From NCBI GenBank assembly GCA_017547755.1, contig JAFYOX010000069.1, forward strand, positions 1 through 64,000: DNA of 64,000 nt, read 5' to 3'. The first letter of the stretch is position 1. Every line of letters begins with the position of its first letter. Origin of the DNA: Clostridia bacterium (lineage in GTDB: Bacteria; Bacillota; Clostridia; Oscillospirales; CAG-272). Under the pieces are notes generated by a model. It was not told the DNA's origin, searched no databases, and saw only the letters and a program-made list of their open reading frames with translations. Of this stretch, positions 32,962-42,949 are shown piece by piece. The translations under genes were made by a program, and so were the position numbers.

Positions 32962-33555
32962 ACGGTCGCTTTTTGAAAAAAGCTCCGCAAAAACTTTATA
33001 CTGTTGCAGCCGGTTTGGATGGCTGATATGGGTTTGTGAAAGGGGATTTTTTGATGGGTTTGTGCGTAGCCATATAGGATATCCCAGTTGACAAAATATA
33101 GACATCCAAAGCCTGAGGAAGGGTGGAGACGGAAGTCAGGGACCACCGAGACCCTGACTTCCCACGCCGTATGGGATAACCGGGATTTCGTGCAATCGAT
33201 TGAAATCCTTCTGCATTTTGTTCAACATCCGCGCGGCTTGGCTATACCGCCGTCCGCGCTTTGCGTTAAAAAGAGCGGCTGACATACGGATTTAACTGAC
33301 GCAAAGCACGAACGGCGGCAGCCAAGGAGTGCGGAGACTGACGTATCCGTAGCTGAATTCTGAAAGGGCGCACTTCATTCCGGAGACGGAAAGGCCGAGC
33401 GCTGAACAAAACGAAGTTTTGAGAAGTCGCTCTACCCTTTCTCAGAATTTGGATCACTCCACCCCTGTCAACCGGGACAAACCAAATGTCAGCGCACAGA
33501 CCCAATCCTGCCCCGTCCAAAAGTTTTTGCGGAGCTTTTTTCAAAAAGCGACCGT
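32962..33555. repeat. 594-bp imperfect inverted repeat with 36-bp perfect ends
   Basis: The outermost 36 bp (32962-32997; begins ACGGTCGCTTTTTG) recur exactly inverted at 33520-33555. The interior also pairs: GGGTTTGTGCG with CGCACAGACCC, TCCCAGTTGACA with TGTCAACCGGGA, GAAGGGTGGAG with CTCTACCCTTT, and near the centre CTTGGCTATACCGCCGTC with the GGCGG...AGCCAAG arm. A separate hairpin, GGAAGTCAGGG...CCCTGACTTCC, sits at about 33131-33162. It occupies nearly all of the PTS-to-aminotransferase gap; I see no gene in it. The left arm recurs alone at 53851. Confidence 0.85.
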
Positions 33556-33603
33556 AACCCCTTCACTCCACCCTTGCAATTCATGATTTTTGTCCAAAAT
33601 ATA

Positions 33604-33632
33604 TTGACAAAACTTCCGTTTTATAATAAACT
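33604..33632 (+). promoter_or_regulatory. Promoter for the DegT-type aminotransferase gene
   Basis: TTGACA (33604-33609), 17-bp spacer, TAAACT (33627-33632). A perfect TATAAT at 33622 is only 12 bp from the -35 and is less likely. Confidence 0.65.
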
Positions 33633-33679
33633 ATGGACATATGATACAGAAGCCAACCAGACGAAACGGAGGAAATTTT

Positions 33680-35005
33680 ATGGAAAACCCGAAACTTGCC
33701 ATTAATGGTGCCGCGCGCGCCGTACCGGATTCCCCGCCGGAATCTCTGTTCAAGTGGCCGATCCTTACCGAAGAGGACGAAGCGGCGGTCCTGAGAGTCG
33801 TACGTGAAAATAAATTCTCGGGCACCGATATTACCGAAGAGTTCCAGCGTCAGTTTGCAAAGTGGCAGGGACGCAAGTATGCCATCGCTTACTGCAACGG
33901 TACGATGTCCCTGACGTCCGCGATGTTTGCGATCGGACTCGGCATGGGCGACGAGATCATCTGCCCGACGAAGACGTACTGGGGCAGCGTGTCCCAGGCG
34001 ATCAACTTCGGCGCGACCGCCGTGTTCTGCAACATCAACGAAATGCTCAGCATGGATCCCGCCGACATCGAACGCTGCATTACGCCGAAGACGAAGGCGA
34101 TCATGGTCGTTCACTACTTCGGCTACCCCGCGGATATGGATCCGATCATGGAGATCGCAAGAAAGTATAACCTGTACGTCATCGAAGACGTTTCCCACGC
34201 ACAGGGCGGCCTGTACAAGGGCAAAAAAGTCGGTACGTTCGGCGATATCGCGGCGATGTCCCTCATGAGCGGCAAATCGTTTGCGGCAGGGGAACTCGGT
34301 GTTCTCGTCACGGACGACCGCAAACTCTATGAACGCGCCATGGCGTTCGCGCATTACGAACGCAACAATGCAAACTATATCACGGAATGTGAAGACCTGA
34401 AGGATTACTACCATATCGCGCTCGGCGGCGCAAAGGGACGCGCAAATCAGCTCTGTTCCGCACTTGCGCTCGGTCAGCTCAAGTATTACGACGAACGCTG
34501 TGCAGAGATCCGCAAGGCGATGAACTATTTCTGGGATCTTCTTGACGGACTGCCGGGCATCCGTCCGATCCGCGTGGACGAATCGACCGGATCGAACATG
34601 GCAGGCTGGTACTGTCCGCACGGCGCATACCATCCGGAAGAACTGAACGGACTGTCGGTCAACAAGTTCTGTGAAGCGGTACGTGCGGAAATCGGCGACA
34701 AGTGCTGGCCGGGCGGCAACTTCTGCCTGCACACGCACAAATTCTTCAAGACGTTTGACCTGTACAACATCGGCAAGCCGAGCCGTATTGCCTACAGCGA
34801 CCGTGACGCGAGAGAAGAAGACGATCTCTGCAAGCCGTCGGAAGAAATGTGGTGCTTCTCCGTGCCGTGGTTCAAGCATTTCGACAAGGAATGGATCGAA
34901 CGCTATGCGGAAGCCTTCCGCAAGGTCATCGAAAACCATATGGAAATTTTCGACGATGCCGAACGTGCGCAGGGCGGACGGTGGCATGGAACCAGCAACG
35001 AATGA
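33680..35005 (+). CDS. DegT/DnrJ/EryC1/StrS-family PLP aminotransferase
   Basis: A 441-residue fold-type I PLP enzyme of the sugar-aminotransferase group. Seen: the cofactor loop AYCNGTMSLTSAMFAIGLGMGDEI, the PLP-ring Asp in YVIEDVSHAQGG, and the Schiff-base Lys in AAMSLMSGKSFAAGELGVL. The usual SF(H/S)xxK is modified to SLMSGK. The C-terminus is long. Family members add amino groups to nucleotide sugars or cyclitols (e.g. 2-deoxy-scyllo-inosose); the substrate cannot be read here. ATG follows GGAGGAAATTTT. No sugar-nucleotide genes are adjacent. Confidence 0.88.
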   Translation: MENPKLAINGAARAVPDSPPESLFKWPILTEEDEAAVLRVVRENKFSGTDITEEFQRQFAKWQGRKYAIAYCNGTMSLTSAMFAIGLGMGDEIICPTKTYWGSVSQAINFGATAVFCNINEMLSMDPADIERCITPKTKAIMVVHYFGYPADMDPIMEIARKYNLYVIEDVSHAQGGLYKGKKVGTFGDIAAMSLMSGKSFAAGELGVLVTDDRKLYERAMAFAHYERNNANYITECEDLKDYYHIALGGAKGRANQLCSALALGQLKYYDERCAEIRKAMNYFWDLLDGLPGIRPIRVDESTGSNMAGWYCPHGAYHPEELNGLSVNKFCEAVRAEIGDKCWPGGNFCLHTHKFFKTFDLYNIGKPSRIAYSDRDAREEDDLCKPSEEMWCFSVPWFKHFDKEWIERYAEAFRKVIENHMEIFDDAERAQGGRWHGTSNE

Positions 35006-35009
35006 ATAG

Positions 35010-35570
35010 CGCACCTACGGTGCGGAAGGAAGAAAAACGACCTCCAGGTCGTTTTTCTGGATTAATGTCCCTGCGCGGGACAGGCGCCTAAGAGGATCGG
35101 TCGCGATCCTCTTAGGAATCTCCACGACCAAAGGGGACACCCCTTTGGATACCCCGACGTTTGTGTGACTCGCGCTTGAGCGCTCGGACAGACAGCGGTT
35201 TTCACGCGGCAAAACGTTTGGAAGTTACGGAGTTGGGTGCAGAGCTGTCCAAATCGCACGTTCAGTAGAAACAGCAGTGGACGTTACCTTCAGATTTACC
35301 TTCAGATAAAGCAGTAACCGCCACCCCCAGCCCCCGGCGGTCAGCCAGAATCTACTTCCCATACGGACAGTATAAACGTCTCGTTTGTATTCCATACCCC
35401 ACAACGAAATATAGCAATCTGCCCGAAGGGCTTCCGGAGACCCTTTGGGTCTCCCAGCCGGTATTCATAAAGGGGCGGCGCCTGAGCCCCTTTATGCGCT
35501 GCGCCGCGCAGGCGCATTATTCAAGAAAAACGACCGCAGGGAGTTTTTCCACCTTGCACCCGTAGGGTGC
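35010..35570. repeat. String of perfect short hairpins, many with three-base loops
   Basis: In this gap I count at least eight perfect palindromes: CGCACC-TAC-GGTGCG (35010-35024), AGAAAAACGACCT-CC plus complement (35031-35058), CCTAAGAGGATCG-GTCG plus complement (35087-35116), CCAAAGGGG-ACA-CCCCTTTGG (first 20 bases given; 35128-35148), GCCC-GAA-GGGC (35421-35431), GAGACCC-TTT-GGGTCTC (35437-35453), CATAAAGGGGC...GCCCCTTTATG (35466-35496) and GCACCC-GTA-GGGTGC (35556-35570). No coding frame is convincing. The first AAAAACGACC hairpin could terminate the aminotransferase transcript. Confidence 0.8.
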
Positions 35571-35617
35571 CCCACACAAACAATTTGGTATCCTATATTT
35601 GATAGGAGGAACAGAAA

Positions 35618-36511
35618 ATGAAAATTATCGACGCCCATAACCACCCCGATTTCCACGGTCATAACTTCGACCGGATGATCGAAAATATGGACCGCAACGG
35701 CATCGCCCAGACCTGGCTCCTCGCGTGGGAAACGCCTGAGGACGAATATGCCCCCGAAACAAAATACTGTATGGCCCTGCCGATCGATGACTCCAACCCG
35801 AATTCCTTCCGCCTCTGCTGGGAATATAAGCAGAAGGCACCCGACCGCTTCATCCTCGGCTATGCGCCCGACCCGAGAAAGGCCGACGCCGTCCAGCGGA
35901 TGCGCGCCGCCATTGCAACGTATAACGTCCAGATCTGCGGCGAAGTCAAACTGCGCATGATGTACGATAATCCCGACGCCATCGATCTCTTCCGCTTCTG
36001 CGGCGAAAACGGTGTTCCCGTCACCCTTCACTTCGACAACGCCGGCGCGCAGAAGACCGGCAGAGAATTCCCCAGACGCTCGTGGTGGTACGGCGGCGAC
36101 ATCGATACCCTTGAACGCGTACTCAAACTCTGCCCCGAAACCAATTTCCTCGGCCATGCGCCCGGATTCTGGTGCCATATCTCCAACGATAACCTCGGAG
36201 AAACCACCGCGTATCCGACCGGCCCCGTCATCCCCGGCGGACGGGTCGAACAGCTTCTCGAAAAATACGGCAACCTCTACTGCGATATGTCCGCGGGCTC
36301 CTGCCTGACCGCGCTTTCCCGTGACCCGGAATATACGAAAAAGCTGATCCTCGCGCATCCGGAAAAGTTCATTTTCGCGCGCGACTATTACGACAGCCGG
36401 ATGTACAATTTTATCGAAAGCCTCGGTCTGCCGGACGAAATCCGCGAAAATGTGTACCATGCCAACGCCGAACGGATCACGCCGCCGGTGAAGCAGGTAC
36501 GGATCGAATAA
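35618..36511 (+). CDS. Amidohydrolase-superfamily metal-dependent hydrolase
   Basis: A 297-residue TIM-barrel hydrolase of the amidohydrolase-2 group (decarboxylase/lactonase-like). It opens MKIIDAHNHPDFHGHNF, giving the HxH-type metal site; TLHFDNAGAQKTG and FLGHAPGFWCHIS supply further His ligands, and FARDYYDSRMYNF carries the late Asp. Substrate unknown. It is 12 bp before an isochorismatase-like gene, so the two probably act in one catabolic step series. A small inverted repeat, TATCCTA...TAGGA, overlaps its ribosome site GATAGGAGG. Confidence 0.85.
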   Translation: MKIIDAHNHPDFHGHNFDRMIENMDRNGIAQTWLLAWETPEDEYAPETKYCMALPIDDSNPNSFRLCWEYKQKAPDRFILGYAPDPRKADAVQRMRAAIATYNVQICGEVKLRMMYDNPDAIDLFRFCGENGVPVTLHFDNAGAQKTGREFPRRSWWYGGDIDTLERVLKLCPETNFLGHAPGFWCHISNDNLGETTAYPTGPVIPGGRVEQLLEKYGNLYCDMSAGSCLTALSRDPEYTKKLILAHPEKFIFARDYYDSRMYNFIESLGLPDEIRENVYHANAERITPPVKQVRIE

Positions 36512-36523
36512 GGAGGGACGGTT

Positions 36524-37048
36524 ATGCGGGATATTCTGCTTGTGATCGATATGCAGAACGACTTCATCGACGGTGCGCTCGGGACGGCGGAAGCGGTTTC
36601 GATCGTGGAAAACGTCGCCGCAAAGGTGAAGAATTTCGCCGGAACGGTGATTTTTACCAGAGATACGCATGAGGAAGCCTATATGGAAACGCAGGAAGGC
36701 AGAAATCTGCCCGTGCCGCACTGCATCCGCGGAACGCACGGCTGGGAGATCTGTGATGCGCTTCTGCCGTACGTGAACGGGGAAGTCATCGACAAGGTGA
36801 CCTTCGGGTCGTCGGAACTCGGCGGGATTCTGCAGAAAATGAACGCGGCTGACCCGATTTCCGGCGTCACGCTGGTCGGTCTCTGCACGGACATCTGCGT
36901 GATCTCGAACGCGATGATCGTCAAGGCGTTCCTTCCGGAAGTGCCGGTGACGGTGGACGCGTCCTGCTGTGCAGGCGTCACGCCGGAATCGCACCGGAAC
37001 GCGCTGGCGGCGATGAAGATGTGTCAGATCGCTGTTGAAAACGAATAA
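36524..37048 (+). CDS. Isochorismatase-family cysteine hydrolase (nicotinamidase-like)
   Basis: A 174-residue cysteine hydrolase. The catalytic triad is visible: Asp in LLVIDMQNDFIDGALG, Lys in VIDKVTFGSSEL, and Cys in VGLCTDICVISNA. The family includes nicotinamidase and other amidases; PHCIRGTHGWEI matches the common PxHCxxGTxG motif of nicotinamidase-like members. Ribosome site AAGGAGGGACGGTT. It follows the amidohydrolase gene by 12 bp and ends in a terminator. Confidence 0.9.
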   Translation: MRDILLVIDMQNDFIDGALGTAEAVSIVENVAAKVKNFAGTVIFTRDTHEEAYMETQEGRNLPVPHCIRGTHGWEICDALLPYVNGEVIDKVTFGSSELGGILQKMNAADPISGVTLVGLCTDICVISNAMIVKAFLPEVPVTVDASCCAGVTPESHRNALAAMKMCQIAVENE

Positions 37049-37054
37049 ACGGAG

Positions 37055-37084
37055 AAAGAGCAGCCGGAAGACTGCTCTTTTTTG
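37055..37084. terminator. Bidirectional terminator
   Basis: AAAGAGCAG and CTGCTCTTT stem with TTTTTT tail, between convergent genes. Confidence 0.9.
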
Positions 37085-37089
37085 CGGGA

Positions 37090-38187
37090 TCAAGTGAAAT
37101 CCGCGAAGATTTCTTTCACACGTTTGTCATTGCGGATAAGAACGTATTCACGGCGTTCTTCGCCGGCATTTTTCACGATGTCCGCGGTGAGTTCCGCAAG
37201 ACTGCCCGCGCCGTGCGGATAGAAATCCAGTCCTGTTTCATCGAGAAGAGAAAACGGCGGGAGATGAGTGTACGTCATGGTTTCGATTCCGTCGAACCGA
37301 GCCGCATAGTTCATTGCGCGGCGGAAATATTCGACGGAATTTTCCGCGTCGCCGAGCTTCGCGTACATATAGCTGATGCATTCGCAGGTATAGCACAGAT
37401 CGCGGTCGAACGGGGAGGCTTCTCCGCCGGTGACGGCTTCCAGCAGTCGGACGACAAGGAGATTCTGCGCGATTACCTTCGCAGGATCGTCCGCATACGC
37501 GGTATAGTACCAGCTGGACATAACAATGATATCGTGGACTGCGCGGAAGGTCAGCTTCTGCATTCCCTCGATGGCGTCTTCCGTATTGCCGCGATCGAGT
37601 TCGAGCATATATTTCTGCTGTTCCGGGAAGAATTTTTCCGCAGGCATGACTTCATCCAGGGCCGCCGCGGCATCATCGAATCGTTTGCCGATCCGGTATA
37701 CGTCCGCGAGAGTGGTGTAGTATTGATCGGTTTCGCGGCGCGTGAGTTCACGGAGATTTACGGATTTCAGGATGGTTTCCGCATGAAGGAGAAGTTCTTT
37801 TGCAAGAGGAGATTCGTTCGTACCGCAGGTGCGGATGCGCTTGATGCGTGCGGATTCGATTTTGACGAGGTTATTTTCGGGATAGCGGTTCAGGACGTCG
37901 GTCATATACTCGTCGGCGTCACGGTTCTGACGATTCCGGACGAGTTCATAAGCATGGGCAATATGTTCTTCCACGGTTGTGCGGGCAGTGCGGCGATAAT
38001 TGAGCAGATAATCGACGGATACGTCAAAGAGAGCGGCGATTTTCGGGAGAAGTACGATATCAGGATAGGCGTTGCCGCATTCCCACTTGGAGACGGCGGC
38101 AATGGAAACGTCGAGTGCGTGGGCGACGGCTCCCTGGGTGAGACCGTGCGCTTTGCGCAGGGAAACAATAGTTTCGGCAATATTCAT
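37090..38187 (-). CDS. XRE-family transcriptional regulator with C-terminal TPR-like region
   Basis: A 365-residue regulator. Residues about 5-60 are a Cro/C1-type helix-turn-helix (LRKAHGLTQGAVAHALDVSI, AVSKWECGNAYPDIVLLPKI). The rest is helical and repeat-like (YYTTLADVYRIGKRFDDAAA, CISYMYAKLGDAENSVEYFR), as in TPR-containing regulators that sense peptides or protein partners. The ATG is preceded by CCGGAGGTATTT. Target genes are unknown; the gene is divergent from the beta-helix/ligA genes. Confidence 0.88.
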   Translation of the reverse strand: MNIAETIVSLRKAHGLTQGAVAHALDVSIAAVSKWECGNAYPDIVLLPKIAALFDVSVDYLLNYRRTARTTVEEHIAHAYELVRNRQNRDADEYMTDVLNRYPENNLVKIESARIKRIRTCGTNESPLAKELLLHAETILKSVNLRELTRRETDQYYTTLADVYRIGKRFDDAAAALDEVMPAEKFFPEQQKYMLELDRGNTEDAIEGMQKLTFRAVHDIIVMSSWYYTAYADDPAKVIAQNLLVVRLLEAVTGGEASPFDRDLCYTCECISYMYAKLGDAENSVEYFRRAMNYAARFDGIETMTYTHLPPFSLLDETGLDFYPHGAGSLAELTADIVKNAGEERREYVLIRNDKRVKEIFADFT

Positions 38188-38665
38188 AAATACCTCCGGT
38201 ATATTTTGTGGAATTGTGCGGTTCGAACCTTACGGTTATAGGATATCACAGAATTGCGGAACCGTCAATGGAAGCGTTTTCGAATCGGTTGAGACGAATT
38301 ATATCATAGGTAGAAATCCGCGGAAAATGGAGGAAGCGGACTTTTCCAAAGGATTATGTCGGAAGATGTCAGATTTTCTGTTGAAAACTTTTGGGAAAAT
38401 GTTGAAAAAAAGCGCAATGTCCGTCGGGGTTTCGCGGAATTCGGGTGTACTTTGTGTGGCTTTGGAGAAAAATGCGGGAAATTTTTCGTTTCCAACAAGA
38501 TTTCCCACGTGGAGAGAGGGAATATCCGCAGTTTCCGGGGAGTTTTCAAAATACTTTTCCACAGCCTGTGTAAAACTTGAGTGGGCTTTGGTGGGGGCAC
38601 GACTTCGGAGCCGACCTTCGGTCGGGGAAGGTGGAAAAACGCCCGTCAGGTCGTTTTTCTTCCTC
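38188..38665. other. Non-coding intergenic region with DnaA-box-like pair and palindromes
   Basis: About 480 bp without a convincing gene. Seen: two exact matches to TTWTNCACA in opposite orientation three bases apart (TTTTCCACA 38555-38563, TGTGTAAAA 38567-38575); the triloop hairpin CCGACC-TTC-GGTCGG (38611-38625); and GGAAAAACG...CGTTTTTC (about 38633-38660), akin to the 35031 hairpin. A 74-codon frame at 38356-38580 has no ribosome site or recognisable content. Confidence 0.5.
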
Positions 38666-38694
38666 TTGATTTGTGACCCCGTCAATGGTATAAT
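38666..38694 (+). promoter_or_regulatory. Promoter for the beta-helix gene and ligA
   Basis: TTGATT (38666-38671), 17-bp spacer, TATAAT (38689-38694). Confidence 0.8.
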
Positions 38695-38733
38695 AAATTC
38701 ATCAAATTCTGTATACAATACGGAGGAATTCTT

Positions 38734-41837
<3,104 letters not shown>

Positions 41838-41842
41838 CGGCA

Positions 41843-42805
41843 ATGACCAAGGCAATCGTCATCACCCTTGTGATCTTTTTCGCCCTTGTTCTGGCGGCGT
41901 TCGGTGCGGGATATTATATGTTCCGCTTTGCCGTCGCGCGGAAAGATCCGCATAAGAATTACTGGGATCCCGATGTTCCGCTGTGGGATACCAACAAAAC
42001 GCTTTCCCGTGAGGACTACGAAAAAATGAACCGGAACGCCGGCTGGCTCAAGCGGTATCCGTACGAAACGGTCTATACGACCTCGCACGACGGACTGCGG
42101 CTCGGCGGACGGTTCTTCCCGACGGACAAACCCTGCCGGGGTCTGTATATTCTCGTACACGGCTACCGGTCGCATTCGATCTACGACTTTTCCTGCGTCG
42201 TAAAGCTTCTGATGGACGAAGGATTTTCCTGCCTTCTGCCCGACAACCGCGCCAGCGGACTGAGCGAAGGGAAGTACATCGGATTCGGCGTACTGGAACG
42301 CCATGACCTTGCGGCGTGGAGCGAATATCTGAAGGAGCGCTTCCCGGGACAGCCCGTCGTTCTCGACGGCGTGTCGATGGGCGGCGCGACGATCATGATG
42401 GGCTGCGGCAGCGGGTATCCGGATAATGTCCGCGCGCTTGTCTGTGACTGCGGCTACACCTCGCCGGCGGCCATCTGCAAACGCACGCTGAAACGGTGGT
42501 TTCACCTGCCGCCGTTCCCGATCTATTACATTGCCAACCTGTTCGTGAAGCTGTTTGCGGGCTACTCCCTCGACGAAGTCTCGGCGGCGGACTGCCTGAA
42601 GCAGAACAAGCTGCCCCTTCTGATGGCGCACGGAAAAAAGGACGGATTCGTCCCGTACGAAATGAGTCTGGAGAATTTCCGGTCCTGCGGAGAGGGAGCT
42701 GTCCTGTTCACATCCGAGGAAGCGGATCACGGACTCGCTTTCCTGCGTGACCACGAAGGCTACATGAACGAGATCCGCGCTCTCTGGGAACGCGCGGGAA
42801 TCTGA
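41843..42805 (+). CDS. Membrane-anchored alpha/beta hydrolase
   Basis: A 320-residue serine hydrolase with an N-terminal membrane helix (AIVITLVIFFALVLAAFGAG). The fold shows LYILVHGYRSHS (oxyanion region), nucleophile elbow LDGVSMGGATIM, LLMAHGKKDGFVP with the acid, and EEADHGLAF with the catalytic His. Related proteins are uncharacterised esterases/peptidases of Bacillota. It begins 5 bp after ligA and is the last gene of that run. Confidence 0.9.
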   Translation: MTKAIVITLVIFFALVLAAFGAGYYMFRFAVARKDPHKNYWDPDVPLWDTNKTLSREDYEKMNRNAGWLKRYPYETVYTTSHDGLRLGGRFFPTDKPCRGLYILVHGYRSHSIYDFSCVVKLLMDEGFSCLLPDNRASGLSEGKYIGFGVLERHDLAAWSEYLKERFPGQPVVLDGVSMGGATIMMGCGSGYPDNVRALVCDCGYTSPAAICKRTLKRWFHLPPFPIYYIANLFVKLFAGYSLDEVSAADCLKQNKLPLLMAHGKKDGFVPYEMSLENFRSCGEGAVLFTSEEADHGLAFLRDHEGYMNEIRALWERAGI

Positions 42806-42808
42806 AAA

Positions 42809-42913
42809 AACTAAGAGTTAAGGACTAAGAGTGAATGGCTGTACCCAGACTTTTCGTCAGCCGACAGACATAAAAATTCACCTTAGTCATTCACCATTCA
42901 CCATTAGTCATTA
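42809..42913. repeat. Short direct and inverted repeats (ACTAAGAGT / CATTCACC family)
   Basis: ACTAAGAGT occurs twice at about 42811-42833. Further on TTAGTCATT occurs twice, with CATTCACC twice between. GACTAAGAGTGAATGG is roughly the inverse of CCATTCACCATTAGTC, so the element can fold. Together with the next 36 bp it fills the gap before the six-hairpin gene. Confidence 0.65.
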
Positions 42914-42949
42914 ACCCTGTATTTCAATAAATTTAAGGAGAACATCATT

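Noticed and set aside
33121..33165. Possible tRNA or CRISPR-like repeat from the GGAAGTCAGGG...CCCTGACTTCC hairpin
   Set aside because: It is a single simple hairpin without cloverleaf arms or CCA end, and there is no repeat-spacer array.
33266..33544. 92-codon minus-strand frame within the 594-bp inverted repeat
   Set aside because: The frame lies in the inverted-repeat arm, has no ribosome site, and its sequence is explained by the palindrome.
38356..38580. 74-codon plus-strand frame in the gap before the beta-helix gene
   Set aside because: No ribosome site, Lys/Phe/Gly-rich content typical of AT-rich non-coding DNA, and no promoter at the right place.
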